Below are positions 24,947 to 34,253 of a DNA stretch of 64,000 nt, in pieces. The position numbers were made by a program, and so were the translations under genes. The stretch is from positions 6,112 through 70,111 of the forward strand of contig JAKSKW010000007.1 in the NCBI GenBank assembly GCA_024401495.1. The letters run 5' to 3'. How positions within the stretch are numbered: position 1 is the stretch's first letter; every line of letters begins with the position of its first letter. The notes beneath the pieces are model-generated. The model was not told where the DNA came from, made no database searches, and saw nothing but the letters and a program-made list of their open reading frames with translations. The stretch is from Paludibacteraceae bacterium. Its GTDB lineage: Bacteria; Bacteroidota; Bacteroidia; Bacteroidales; Paludibacteraceae.

Positions 24947-26125
24947 ATGAATAATCTAATTGAGACATATAAATTACTGATTGATAGAGTAAACGTTGAT
25001 TTTGTACGTTATCTACACGACAAAATCAACTGGAATAACAGATTGATAGCCATACTAGGAGCACGTGGAGTGGGAAAAACCACATTAGTCCTACAGCATA
25101 TCAAAATAACCAATGACGTAGAACACTCACTTTACGTTACAGCAGATGATTTTTACTTCACAACACATAGATTGTTTGAATTAGCTAAAGAGTTTTATCA
25201 AAATGGAGGTAAAAAACTGTATATTGACGAGATCCATAAATATAGTGGCTGGTCTGTTGAGATAAAGAATATATACGATCTTTTGCCTGACCTACAAATC
25301 ATTTACACCGGATCCTCAATTCTTGATTTGGAACAAGGAGGAGCTGATTTAAGCAGAAGAAAGGTGGAATATCATCTAAAAGGACTCTCATTCCGAGAGT
25401 ACCTTAATCTCACTTTGCATTTAGATCTTCCCACTTATACATTGGAAGAGATAGTAAAAGGGAACGTAAAATTTCCTTATACGGAGTACAGACCATTGGT
25501 ATATTTCAAGGAATATTTGAAAACTGGATTCTATCCATTCTTTTTGGAGTCGGACGATTACACCATCCGACTCAGAAGTGTATTAAAGCAGGTTGTGGAG
25601 TTTGATGTACCAACATTCGCAAAGATGAATGTCAGTTCAAGTGCCAAATTGAAAAAACTGCTTTATGTAATAGCACAAAGTGTTCCATTCAAACCAAATT
25701 TCTCTGTCTTGGAAAGAGAGTTGGGAATATCAAGAAACGCGTTGCCAGACTATTTCATGTATTTGGAAAAAGCGCAGTTGATTACTATGGTGAGAGAGAA
25801 AGCCACGGGCATTAAGATATTAGAGAAAATAGATAAAATCTATTTAAATAATCCCAACCTATCTTATGCACTTACTGACGGCGAACCAAATATCGGGACA
25901 ATAAGAGAAAATATATTCATCCAATTTCTACAGGATTTATATCCAATTGTGTCGTCACCATCCCAAGCAGATTTTGAAGTGAACGGATACACGTTTGAAG
26001 TAGGAGGGAAAAACAAGACTTCACATCAGATCAAAGAAATTGAGAATGCTTATCTTGCGAAAGACGACATCGAGTACGCCAGCATGAAAGAGATCCCCCT
26101 TTGGATGTTCGGATTCATTTATTAA
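24947..26125 (+). CDS. AAA-family ATPase with DUF4143
   Basis: 392 residues. Walker A 'LGARGVGKTTL' at 37-47, Walker B 'KKLYIDEIHKYSGW' near 90, sensor 'IIYTGSSILDL' near 120, followed by 'RRKVEYHLKGLSFREYLNL', then the C-terminal DUF4143 with 'VGGKNKTSHQIKE' and 'PLWMFGFIY'. Members of this archaeal-type ATPase family are very common in Bacteroidota in varying copy number; their function is not established. The gene is monocistronic, A+T-rich, and preceded by the phased repeats described separately. Confidence 0.85.
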   Translation: MNNLIETYKLLIDRVNVDFVRYLHDKINWNNRLIAILGARGVGKTTLVLQHIKITNDVEHSLYVTADDFYFTTHRLFELAKEFYQNGGKKLYIDEIHKYSGWSVEIKNIYDLLPDLQIIYTGSSILDLEQGGADLSRRKVEYHLKGLSFREYLNLTLHLDLPTYTLEEIVKGNVKFPYTEYRPLVYFKEYLKTGFYPFFLESDDYTIRLRSVLKQVVEFDVPTFAKMNVSSSAKLKKLLYVIAQSVPFKPNFSVLERELGISRNALPDYFMYLEKAQLITMVREKATGIKILEKIDKIYLNNPNLSYALTDGEPNIGTIRENIFIQFLQDLYPIVSSPSQADFEVNGYTFEVGGKNKTSHQIKEIENAYLAKDDIEYASMKEIPLWMFGFIY

Positions 26126-26223
26126 GAGATTTTCGACGACGGTTATACTACGCAAAATCCTTATTTCCCCATTTCTAACGAATGCCCCAAATCCTCACTT
26201 CAAAAATTTTATTCGCAGTATTG

Positions 26224-26255
26224 TTTGCTTAAATTTTCAAACTTTATTATTTTTG
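26224..26255 (+). promoter_or_regulatory. Promoter of holB
   Basis: TTTG at 26224-26227, 20 nt, then TATTTTTG at 26248-26255; the ATG is 26 nt further. Confidence 0.65.
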
Positions 26256-26281
26256 CATACAAGTGTAAATTTGCATAAAAA

Positions 26282-27412
26282 ATGTTTTTTCGCGATGTAT
26301 ACGGGCACGATGAGCTCAAAAGTCAACTCATCGACGCTGTCAAGTCTGGCAGAATTCCGCACGCTCAGCTGTTCTGTGGGCCAGAGGGTGTGGGCAAATT
26401 GCCGTTAGCATTAGCGTACGCTCAATATGTGTCGTGTGAAAACAAAGGCGAGAACGACTCTTGCGGCCAGTGCCCGTCGTGCAAAAAATACGCTAATCTC
26501 CAGCATCCTGACCTTCATTTCGTCTTCCCGATCATTAATAAGAAGGCGGCAGGCAGCGATGAATACTGTATGGAGCACCTTGACGGCTGGAGAGAGATGA
26601 TCGCGACGTCGCCCTACTTCACACTCGACAAATGGGTGGAAGAGGAGTTCAGCAGCGTCGCAACAAAGCAACCGATGATCTACAACTGTGAGGGAACTGA
26701 ACTCCTTCGTAAACTGCAGATCAAGGCTTGCGAGAGCGAATACAAAGTGGTGGTGGTTTGGCATCCCGAACTGATGGGTGCGGAATGTTCCAACAAGGTA
26801 TTGAAAAGTATCGAGGAGCCTGTCGGCAAGACGCTTTTCCTTCTTGTGAGCGACAAACCCGACGATATTCTCCCTACCATCCAGTCGCGTACTCAACGAG
26901 TGGTGTTGCAAGCTCTTCCTGAAAAAGTGCTTGCAGACGCAATAAGAACAAAGAACGGCAACGCCGATGACAACCAGATTCAGTATGCAGCACGCCTTAG
27001 CAAAGGCAGTATCATCGCTGCGTTCGAACTGCTTGAAGACGAAGCCAACACATTTTTGGATACATTCATGCGTATGATGAGAAAGGCGTATGTCAGCGAC
27101 CTTGAAGACCTCATCAACCTGAGCAATGAGCTTGCAAAACTGTCGAGAAAGAAACAGCTCTCCTTTTTGCAGTATTGCCAGCACATGGTGCGCGAGAACT
27201 TCATCCTCAACGTGGGTAACCCGTCGCTCAACTATATGACGAACGACGAAAATGCCTTCTCGTCGAAGTTCGCTCGCTTCATCACGGAAAAGAATGTATG
27301 GCAGTTAGTAGATGAATTATCAAAGGCAGAATTCCATATTGAGAGAAACGGAAATTCAAAAATCATTTTCTATGATTTGCTTCTCAAAGTGATGACTCTG
27401 CTTAAAAAATAA
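26282..27412 (+). CDS. holB: DNA polymerase III delta' subunit
   Basis: 376 residues. 'GHDELKSQLIDAVKSGRIPHAQLFCGPEGVGKLPLALAYAQYV' is the clamp-loader AAA+ start; the P-loop ends K-L rather than K-T/S, as in nucleotide-free delta' subunits. A zinc module follows with four Cys (CENKGENDSCGQCPSCKKY). 'HPELMGAECSNKVLKSIEEPVGKTLFLLVSDKPDDILPTIQSRTQRV' holds the SRC-like sensor-1 region (here SRT). It loads the beta clamp. The ricT-like gene begins 9 nt after its stop, the order seen in other Bacteroidales. Confidence 0.9.
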   Translation: MFFRDVYGHDELKSQLIDAVKSGRIPHAQLFCGPEGVGKLPLALAYAQYVSCENKGENDSCGQCPSCKKYANLQHPDLHFVFPIINKKAAGSDEYCMEHLDGWREMIATSPYFTLDKWVEEEFSSVATKQPMIYNCEGTELLRKLQIKACESEYKVVVVWHPELMGAECSNKVLKSIEEPVGKTLFLLVSDKPDDILPTIQSRTQRVVLQALPEKVLADAIRTKNGNADDNQIQYAARLSKGSIIAAFELLEDEANTFLDTFMRMMRKAYVSDLEDLINLSNELAKLSRKKQLSFLQYCQHMVRENFILNVGNPSLNYMTNDENAFSSKFARFITEKNVWQLVDELSKAEFHIERNGNSKIIFYDLLLKVMTLLKK

Positions 27413-27421
27413 AATATATAA

Positions 27422-29071
27422 ATGAGTAGTATAGACAACGGTGGCGGATGCAATATGAATGCCAAAGGCTGCAGCAAACACACCGACCTAAAATTAGATA
27501 CATTCGACTGGCTTTGCGATGTGCCCGGCGCATTGGAGAGCACCGACCTTGTGGAGGTGACTTTCAAGAATACGCGTAAGGGATACTTCCGCAACACCAA
27601 CAACCTTCTTCTTGAAAAGGGGGACTGGGTGACTGTTGAGGCTATGCCAGGTCATGATATAGGAAGAGTCTCGCTTCTTGGCCCGTTGGTGCTTCTTCAG
27701 ATGAAGAAAAACCGCGTCGACCCAAGTCGCGCCGACATCAAGCGTATCTTCCGCAAATCAAAGCAGAGCGACCTTGAACACTTCGAAGAGGTGAAGTCGT
27801 ACGAGCAGGACACTATGATCAAGGCCCGCAAAATCGCGGAAGATCTGAATCTAAATATGAAGATTGGCGACGTGGAGTTCCAGGGCGACGGCAACAAAGC
27901 CATCTTCTACTATATCGCCGACGAGCGTGTGGATTTCCGTCAGCTTATCCGTGTGCTTGCCGACACTTTCAAGGTGAGAATTGAGATGCGCCAGATCGGT
28001 GCGCGCCAGGAGGCAGGCAGAATCGGTGGTATCGGCCCTTGCGGACGACCATTGTGCTGCTCATCGTGGATGTCTAACTTCGTGTCGGTGTCTACATCAT
28101 CAGCCCGCTACCAGGATATCTCCCCTAACCCTCAGAAACTTGCCGGACAGTGCGCTAAACTTAAGTGCTGCATGAACTTCGAGGTCGACACTTACCTTGA
28201 GGCTCAGAAAGAGTTTCCTCCACGCGATATCCAGCTTGAGACTCTCGACGGTACTTACTACCATTTCAAGAGCGATATCCTTGCCCGTACAATGCAGTAC
28301 AGCACAGCCCCTAACATGGCTGCCAACCTTGTCACTCTTACTGTGGATGAGGTAAAGGCTATCATCGAGCTTAACAAACGTGGTGAAAAGGCAGAACCAT
28401 TCGGAAGCGGCAACAAGGGTGATCGTGAGGCTAAGACTGTCGACTACGAGAATGTGGTAGGACAGGACGACCTTACTCGCTTCGACAAGAAGAAAAAGAA
28501 GAAGAACAAGAATCGCAACCGTGACGACCGTCAGCGTAACGCAAACGCTGAGAATGGAGGAAACGGAAATAACCAGGAGCAGCAGAACGTGGCTCCAAAC
28601 GCACAGTCGGCTTCTTCTAAGGGGGACCAGGGTATTGCCAATGAGAACGGCAACCAACCTAAGGCTAACGATGGTGGCGAGAATAATGCCAATAATAACG
28701 GTAACCAGCAGAACGGTAACCGCAACAATAACAACGGCAATAACCGCAACAACCGTGACCGCCGCGACCGCAACAACCAGCAGAACCGTCAGCCTCGTAA
28801 TGAGAATGGCAACCAGCCTAGAGCTAACGAAGGTGGAGAGAACGGCCAGCAGAATAACGAGCCTCAGCAGAACGGAGGAAACAATGGTGGCATGAACAAT
28901 GGCGGCCAGCAGAACGGTAACCGCAACAATAACAACGGCAACCGCAACCAGCACCGTCACAACAATAACAGAAACCGCAACAACGGCAACCGTCCAAACA
29001 ACGGTGGTCAGCCAAACAACCAGAATAATGGCGGCAACCAGAACAATAACGGAGGAGGCAACAATGAATAA
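27422..29071 (+). CDS. PSP1 / RicT-like protein with long Asn-rich tail
   Basis: 549 residues. The first 320 are the PSP1 (RicT/YaaT) family: 'LVEVTFKNTRKGYFRN', 'DVEFQGDGNKAIFYYIADERVDFRQLIRVLADTFKVRIEMRQIGARQEAGRIGGIGPCGRPLCCSSW' and 'AKLKCCMNFE', with Cys clusters at the N-terminus (CNMNAKGC) and in 'CGRPLCC...KCC' that bind an iron-sulfur cluster in relatives. RicT helps RNA processing with RNase Y in Firmicutes; the Bacteroidota role is unknown. From about residue 320 the protein becomes a 230-residue disordered tail, first Lys/Asn/Arg then Asn/Gly/Gln/Arg repeats. The stop overlaps gldH. Confidence 0.85.
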   Translation: MSSIDNGGGCNMNAKGCSKHTDLKLDTFDWLCDVPGALESTDLVEVTFKNTRKGYFRNTNNLLLEKGDWVTVEAMPGHDIGRVSLLGPLVLLQMKKNRVDPSRADIKRIFRKSKQSDLEHFEEVKSYEQDTMIKARKIAEDLNLNMKIGDVEFQGDGNKAIFYYIADERVDFRQLIRVLADTFKVRIEMRQIGARQEAGRIGGIGPCGRPLCCSSWMSNFVSVSTSSARYQDISPNPQKLAGQCAKLKCCMNFEVDTYLEAQKEFPPRDIQLETLDGTYYHFKSDILARTMQYSTAPNMAANLVTLTVDEVKAIIELNKRGEKAEPFGSGNKGDREAKTVDYENVVGQDDLTRFDKKKKKKNKNRNRDDRQRNANAENGGNGNNQEQQNVAPNAQSASSKGDQGIANENGNQPKANDGGENNANNNGNQQNGNRNNNNGNNRNNRDRRDRNNQQNRQPRNENGNQPRANEGGENGQQNNEPQQNGGNNGGMNNGGQQNGNRNNNNGNRNQHRHNNNRNRNNGNRPNNGGQPNNQNNGGNQNNNGGGNNE

Positions 29072-29558
29072 GTTCATCTTAGGCTTTTTACTTATGCTTC
29101 TTGCACTGACGGGGCTAAACTCGTGTGGCGACAACTGCGTCTACCAGGATATCAAGGATATTCCGGAAGACGGCTGGAAGAAGGATGACGCCTTGGCTTT
29201 CGAGTATGTGATGAACGACACTACCGACACATACGAGATCGTGGTGGACGTGAGAAACAAGGGCTCATACAAATACCAGAACCTTTGGCTTTTCATCGAA
29301 GCGACAAGTCCAGCAGGCGACATCTACAGCGACACTATCGAGTGCGCGTTGGCCGACAACCACGGACACTGGGTGGGCGACGGAATGGCGTCATACTACG
29401 CCAACATCTACCATCTGCCTGTGTCGTTCATGCCGTTGGTAAAATTTCCGAAACAAGGTACTTACAAAATAAACATTTGGCAGGGCATGCGTGAAGACGT
29501 GCTTGAAGGCATCTCAGATGTCGGCATACGTGTGCGCAAAGCCTCTGTAGAACAATAA
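29064..29558 (+). CDS. gldH: Gliding-motility lipoprotein GldH
   Basis: 164 residues from the ATG at 29064, which overlaps the last codons of the upstream gene. The signal peptide ends in lipobox 'GLNSCGDN'. The mature part '[83 protein letters not shown]' is the GldH pattern. In flavobacteria it is needed for gliding and type IX secretion; non-gliding Bacteroidales also keep it. The position after ricT is the usual one. The CHU_C protein at 18.4 kb fits a functioning type IX system. Confidence 0.9.
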   Translation: MNKFILGFLLMLLALTGLNSCGDNCVYQDIKDIPEDGWKKDDALAFEYVMNDTTDTYEIVVDVRNKGSYKYQNLWLFIEATSPAGDIYSDTIECALADNHGHWVGDGMASYYANIYHLPVSFMPLVKFPKQGTYKINIWQGMREDVLEGISDVGIRVRKASVEQ

Positions 29559-29569
29559 AAAGAACAGCG

Positions 29570-30346
29570 ATGGCAAAAAACAAACTGGCGAAATTCAGCG
29601 ATATGGATTCCTATCCACACGTGTTCCAATGCCCCTTCTACCACTTAAAGCAGGAGTTTGGAGGCAGACACGAGATGAGCGGAAAATGGAATACATTCTT
29701 CGGCAACGACAATCCTATCGTGCTTGAATTAGGTTGTGGACGTGGTGAATACACCGTCGCACTTGCCAAGATGTACCCCGACAAGAATTTCATCGGCGTC
29801 GACATCAAGGGAGCAAGAATGTGGGCTGGCGCTAAAGAGGCTCTTGAGCTAAAGATGCCTAACGTGGCATTCATCCGCACCAACATCGAGGCCATCGCAG
29901 GTTTCTTCGACAAAGATGAGGTGTCGGAGATATGGATCACATTCCCAGATCCACAGATGAAGAAGGTGAACAAACGTCTGACAAGCACACGTTTCATGAG
30001 CCTTTATCAGGAAATCATGAAAGACGGCGGCACTGTCCATCTAAAGACAGACAGCAACTTCATGTTCACCTACACAAATGAGATGATAAAGAGCAACCGT
30101 TATGAAGTGACATTCAGCAACAACGACCTTTACCACTCAGGATTCTCCGACGACAAGATCCTCTCTATCCGCACCTACTACGAATCACAGTGGCTGGAGC
30201 GTGGACTCACAATCAAATATGTGTCGTTCAAAGTGACACACAGAGATGAGTTTGTGGAGCCAGACGTGGATATTGAGTACGACTCCTACCGAAGCTACAA
30301 TAGAAGCAAGCGTAGCGAGAAGAACAGCAGCCAGGATGTGGTTTAA
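29570..30346 (+). CDS. trmB: tRNA (guanine-N7-)-methyltransferase
   Basis: 258 residues. SAM motif '[44 protein letters not shown]', then '[43 protein letters not shown]', the TrmB signature. It methylates G46 of tRNAs. It follows gldH by 11 nt. The C-terminal 35 residues are Ser/Arg/Lys-rich and slightly longer than in E. coli. Confidence 0.92.
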   Translation: MAKNKLAKFSDMDSYPHVFQCPFYHLKQEFGGRHEMSGKWNTFFGNDNPIVLELGCGRGEYTVALAKMYPDKNFIGVDIKGARMWAGAKEALELKMPNVAFIRTNIEAIAGFFDKDEVSEIWITFPDPQMKKVNKRLTSTRFMSLYQEIMKDGGTVHLKTDSNFMFTYTNEMIKSNRYEVTFSNNDLYHSGFSDDKILSIRTYYESQWLERGLTIKYVSFKVTHRDEFVEPDVDIEYDSYRSYNRSKRSEKNSSQDVV

Positions 30347-30349
30347 TTA

Positions 30350-30385
30350 AAAATGCTAAATGCGGAATGCAAAATGAGCAATCCG
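30350..30385. repeat. AAATGC stutter repeat, second copy
   Basis: AAAATGCTAAATGCGGAATG and then CAAAATGAGCAATCC, directly after trmB. It shares its words with 23431-23460 and 35803-35845. Confidence 0.6.
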
Positions 30386-30448
30386 CTACGTTCGACGCCA
30401 CAATGTGACGTCGCACTATAACAAAGAAACAAAGGACTTATAATATAT

Positions 30449-31420
30449 ATGAATACAAAAGATTATCTTCCAGTAATCGAATCGACACTTGTCTCTATTT
30501 TTGAGGGCAAGGAGCCATACAATCTGTATGAGCCTATTCGATACGTGCTTTCCATTGGAGGAAAACGTCTTCGCCCAACCTTCGCGTTGATGGCGTGCGA
30601 CCTCTTTGGCGGCAAAGTGAATGATGCCGTTTATCCGGCATGTGCACTTGAAGTGTATCACAACTTCACCCTGCTTCACGATGATATCATGGACAAAGCA
30701 GATATGCGTCGTGGAAAACCAACTGTACACAAGAAATGGAATGAGAACACCGCCATTCTTTCTGGCGACGTGATGCTTTCCCAGGCCTACGAGGTGATGT
30801 GCAGAGCAGAGCACTCGTTGCTTCCATCCCTACTTAACGTCTTCAACCAGACTACCATCGAGGTATGTGAAGGCCAGCAGTACGACATGGATTTCGAGTC
30901 GCGTAACGACGTCACAGCAGACGAATACATCGCAATGATCCGTCTGAAGACAGCTGTGCTTCTTGCCTGCAGTTTGAAGGTCGGTGCCATCTGCGCAAAA
31001 GCGTCAGCTAAGGATGCCGACCTAATCTATGAGTTCGGTATCAACGTCGGCTTGGCATTCCAGTTGAAGGACGACTGGTTGGACGTGTATGGCGACGTGA
31101 AGAAATTCGGAAAGAAAATTGGTGGCGACATTTGTTGCAATAAAAAGACATACCTGCTAATCACTGCCCTTGAGAAGGCATCAGGCGACACTAAGAAATC
31201 GTTGGAGGAGTGGATCGCAAAAGAGACATTCGACAGAGACGAGAAAGTGAAAGCCGTGACAGCAATCTACGATTCTCTCAACATCGGCAAAATAGCTGAA
31301 GAGAAAATGAACAGCTATTACCAGAAAGCGTTGGAATCACTAAGCCAGCTTTCGTTGAGCGCAGAGAAGAAAGAGGTGCTAAAATCAATCGCAGAATCTC
31401 TTCTTTACAGAGAAGACTAA
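30449..31420 (+). CDS. Trans-polyprenyl diphosphate synthase
   Basis: 323 residues. First Asp-rich motif 'HDDIMDKADMRRGKPTVH', second 'FQLKDDWLDVYGD', plus 'GGKRLRPTFAL' near the N-terminus. It condenses isopentenyl-PP onto an allylic diphosphate to make C15-C40 chains for menaquinone or carrier-lipid precursors; chain length cannot be read off securely. A conserved hypothetical gene follows after 19 nt. Confidence 0.88.
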   Translation: MNTKDYLPVIESTLVSIFEGKEPYNLYEPIRYVLSIGGKRLRPTFALMACDLFGGKVNDAVYPACALEVYHNFTLLHDDIMDKADMRRGKPTVHKKWNENTAILSGDVMLSQAYEVMCRAEHSLLPSLLNVFNQTTIEVCEGQQYDMDFESRNDVTADEYIAMIRLKTAVLLACSLKVGAICAKASAKDADLIYEFGINVGLAFQLKDDWLDVYGDVKKFGKKIGGDICCNKKTYLLITALEKASGDTKKSLEEWIAKETFDRDEKVKAVTAIYDSLNIGKIAEEKMNSYYQKALESLSQLSLSAEKKEVLKSIAESLLYRED

Positions 31421-31439
31421 TTACAGGGAGGACTAACAA

Positions 31440-32192
31440 ATGCCATACAGAAGATTACCAAATACAAACCAAGCCCGTCTTCGCACATTGAAGTCGGCAG
31501 TGGAGCAAGGCCAGAAAATCGGAGATATCCGCAACCTTGCATTTTCATTGAAATCACTTGAAGACGCGAGAGCTCTACTTATCCGTTACGAGCGCGCGTT
31601 GAGCGAATACAAGCAGTGCTCCGACCTACAGGTGAAGAGCAACAAAGGCTATCAGGAGACATTGAAGATGGCACGTCTTTACGTGTCTCACTTCATCCAG
31701 GTAGTGAACATGTGTGTGTTGAGAAAGGAAATCAAGGCTGAGTTCAAACTGCTATACGGTTTGCAGCCAGAGAACACCGTCGTGCCTGACCTATCCACAG
31801 ACGAGAAACTTCTTGAGTGGGGACAGAAGGTGATCAAGGGAGAGCGCGACCGTCAGATGAAGGGTGGAGCTCCAATCTACAACCCGTCGATCCAGAAAGT
31901 GCAGGTGTTCTACGAGAACTTCGCCGAGCTTGAGAGCAAGCAGAAAGTGCTTCAGGCAAACACAGTGAGAAAGATGGAGGAGGTCAACGAACTTAATAAG
32001 GAAGTCGACGCCGTTATCCTTCAGATCTGGGACGAGGTGGAGAACACATACGCAAACAAAGCAGAGGAAGAAAAACTTGATAAATGCAAGGAATACGGTA
32101 TTATCTATTATTATCGTCGTGCTGAGAAAAGAAAAATGAGCATGGCAGATGCTAATGATTTGGAAAATAGCGTATCTTTGCAGGAAATTTAA
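31440..32192 (+). CDS. Conserved hypothetical coiled-coil protein
   Basis: 250 residues, no signal peptide or membrane segment. It opens 'MPYRRLPNTNQARLRTLKSAVEQGQ' and is helical throughout, with probable coiled coils at about 40-75 and 160-215 ('QKVLQANTVRKMEEVNELNKEVDAVILQIWDEVENTY'), ending in a basic patch 'YYYRRAEKRKMS'. I recall similar proteins in Bacteroides and Parabacteroides but no function. Likely cotranscribed with the polyprenyl synthase gene (19 nt). Confidence 0.65.
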   Translation: MPYRRLPNTNQARLRTLKSAVEQGQKIGDIRNLAFSLKSLEDARALLIRYERALSEYKQCSDLQVKSNKGYQETLKMARLYVSHFIQVVNMCVLRKEIKAEFKLLYGLQPENTVVPDLSTDEKLLEWGQKVIKGERDRQMKGGAPIYNPSIQKVQVFYENFAELESKQKVLQANTVRKMEEVNELNKEVDAVILQIWDEVENTYANKAEEEKLDKCKEYGIIYYYRRAEKRKMSMADANDLENSVSLQEI

Positions 32193-32204
32193 TGAATTTT
32201 GCAA

Positions 32205-34064
32205 GTGGCAGAAAAATTTGAAATGGTGGCTAAGACCTTCCAAGGGTTGGAAGGCGTTTTGGCAAAAGAACTAATTGATCTTGGAGCCGAGAATGTACAG
32301 GAAGTACGCAGAGGCGTAACCTTCGAAGGCGACAAGAAAATGTTGTATATGGCAAACTTCTTTTGTCGTACAGCATTGAGAGTGCTCAAACCTATCTATA
32401 CTTTCGAGGCAGAGAGTGCAGACGAGGTGTATGAAAAAGTTAAGGCCTTCGATTGGGATGAGTATCTTGACGACAGAAAGACTTTTGCGATTGATGCCAC
32501 TGTCTTTTCAGACGTATTCCGTCACTCACAGTTCTTGCAGTATAGAGTGAAAGACGCGATCGCCGACAGATTCATGGAGAAGATCGGCAAACGTCCAAGC
32601 GTGCGTCTTACAAATCCAGACTTGTATATCAACATCCACGTCGCAGACAGAACATGTACGATCTCATTGGATTCATCCGGTGAGTCGCTACACAAGCGTG
32701 GCTACCGTGTGGCTCAGACAGCAGCTCCTATCAACGAGGTGTTGGCTGCAGGTATGCTTTTGATGGCAGACTGGAACGGTCAGAGCGACTTCATCGACCC
32801 AATGTGTGGTTCGGGTACAATCCTTGTTGAGGCTGCAATGATCGCCAAAGGTATCGCTCCTGGTCTATACCGCGAGAAATTCGCTTTCCAGACTTGGAAA
32901 GACTACGATGCTGACATGTTCGACGAGATCTTCCAGGACGACAGCCGTGAGAAGGAGTTCGACTACACAATCTATGGTTCGGATATCCTACGCAGCAGCA
33001 TCGAGATCGCTGAGAAGAACGTAACTAACGCTGGTTTGGCAAGCTACGTCAAGCTAACTTGTATCCCATTCCAGGAACTTAATATCCCAGAGGGCGACGC
33101 GATGATCATGTTCAACCCACCATACGGAGAGCGTATCGGTGGCGGAGACGACCTTCCTACTCTTTACGCTGAGATCGGCAAGAAGCTTAAGGAGGATTGC
33201 ACAGGCAAGAACGCATGGATCATCACAGTGCCAAACGAGGCTACATCACAGATCCGTCTATCTCCATCGTTCAAAGTGGCTCTTAAGAACGGCGACATCG
33301 ACTGCGAGTTCCGCAAATACGAGATGTTCTCAGGACGTAGAGAAGACTACGTGCGTGATGGCAAAGAGCGTCGTTTCAAGGAGAGAGAGGAAAGAGAAAA
33401 AGAGGATAAGGAAAGACGTGAAAACCGTGAGGAGAACGAATTCTTCCACCCAATGCGTAGAAAATATGTTGATGAGGATGGTAAGGATTTGAGAGAGTCT
33501 GATCGTCTAGCATACTTGCGTCGTCGCCACGAAGAGCAGGAGGCACGCGCTGAAAGAGAAAAGCGTTGGGCTGAGAAGAAAGAGTACGAGCAGAAACTTG
33601 GAGAGCGCAAGAAGCGTTTCGAGAGAGATTCTGAAGGCGACGGTGAAGAGAGAAGAGAAAGACGTGATTTCCGTGGCGACAGTAGAGGTGGCGACAGAGG
33701 CGAGAGAAGAGGCGGATTCCGTGGAGACCGTAGAGATGGAGACAGAAGAGATGGCGATCGTGGTGAAAGACGTGATTTCCACAGAGATGGCGACCGCGAC
33801 GACAAGAGAAGTTTCCGTGGTGAGCGCAGAAACGACCGTGGCGACAGAAAGGATTTCCGCAGAGACCGTAGAGATGATGACGATCGTGACTTCCGTAGAG
33901 GTGGACGCGACGAGAGAAGAGGCGAAAGACGTGATTTCCGTAAGGGAGGCCGTGACGAGAACAGAGGCGGAGGCCGTCCACACAAGTCTAAGGAGGATCG
34001 TTTCAAGGGAACAAAAGGTAATTTCCGCAACGACCGTCGCAACAACGACGATTTAGATGATTAA
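32205..34064 (+). CDS. THUMP-domain RNA methyltransferase (RlmL N-domain type) with Arg/Asp-rich tail
   Basis: 619 residues from the GTG at 32205, chosen because relatives start 'EKFEMxAKTxQGLE'; ATG at 32223 is an alternative. THUMP region at about 10-150, then 'DFIDPMCGSGTILVEAAMIA' (SAM site), 'GSDILRSSIEIAEKNV' and 'MIMFNPPYGERIGG' (catalytic NPPY). This domain set makes m2G in 23S rRNA in E. coli RlmL. From about residue 385 the protein turns into a 230-residue tail of Arg, Asp, Gly and Glu with repeated GDR, RGG and RRD words, resembling RNA-binding disordered tails. A TATCTTTG box lies at 32173-32180. Confidence 0.88.
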   Translation: MAEKFEMVAKTFQGLEGVLAKELIDLGAENVQEVRRGVTFEGDKKMLYMANFFCRTALRVLKPIYTFEAESADEVYEKVKAFDWDEYLDDRKTFAIDATVFSDVFRHSQFLQYRVKDAIADRFMEKIGKRPSVRLTNPDLYINIHVADRTCTISLDSSGESLHKRGYRVAQTAAPINEVLAAGMLLMADWNGQSDFIDPMCGSGTILVEAAMIAKGIAPGLYREKFAFQTWKDYDADMFDEIFQDDSREKEFDYTIYGSDILRSSIEIAEKNVTNAGLASYVKLTCIPFQELNIPEGDAMIMFNPPYGERIGGGDDLPTLYAEIGKKLKEDCTGKNAWIITVPNEATSQIRLSPSFKVALKNGDIDCEFRKYEMFSGRREDYVRDGKERRFKEREEREKEDKERRENREENEFFHPMRRKYVDEDGKDLRESDRLAYLRRRHEEQEARAEREKRWAEKKEYEQKLGERKKRFERDSEGDGEERRERRDFRGDSRGGDRGERRGGFRGDRRDGDRRDGDRGERRDFHRDGDRDDKRSFRGERRNDRGDRKDFRRDRRDDDDRDFRRGGRDERRGERRDFRKGGRDENRGGGRPHKSKEDRFKGTKGNFRNDRRNNDDLDD

Positions 34065-34105
34065 AACGTTGACGTTAACGAAGACGAAAACGAAGACGTT
34101 GACTA
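34064..34105. repeat. Hexamer repeat GACGAAAACGAA, copy 1
   Basis: Overlapping units of AACGAA, GACGAA and GTTAAC with GACGTTGAC ends, directly after the methyltransferase stop. Related arrays lie at 49040, 53111 and 62203. Confidence 0.8.
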
Positions 34106-34119
34106 TAAGATGAAATATG

Positions 34120-34146
34120 TAGGGGTGATCATTGTGGTCGCCCCTA
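34120..34146 (+). terminator. Probable terminator of the methyltransferase gene
   Basis: TAGGGGTGATCA and TGGTCGCCCCTA pair through 12 positions (two G:T) around a TTG loop; the following T run is weak (TTGTTAATGTTT). Confidence 0.55.
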
Positions 34147-34194
34147 TTGTTAATGTTTCCATAGTTGGAAAGGTATACTATTCACATTAGATTA

Positions 34195-34226
34195 TTGTCT
34201 TTTTTTAATAAAAGGGTGTATATTTG
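34195..34226 (+). promoter_or_regulatory. Promoter of the DUF3791-DUF3990-DUF3791 module
   Basis: TTG at 34195-34197, 21 nt, then TATATTTG at 34219-34226, 27 nt before the first ATG at 34254. The three genes have no further promoter between them. Confidence 0.6.
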
Positions 34227-34253
34227 AAGACAATAACATTATAAGTAGGCTAT

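Noticed and set aside
28100..29134. A 344-codon open frame on the minus strand opposite the RicT-like gene, rich in Val, Ile and Leu
   Set aside because: It is the antisense reading of the AAC/AAT-rich tail; the repeats remove stops from the other strand. The plus-strand protein is a known family.
33347..34045. Long minus-strand frames opposite the Arg/Asp-rich tail
   Set aside because: Same reason: low-complexity codons on the plus strand give Ser/Arg/Leu-rich shadows without any family pattern.
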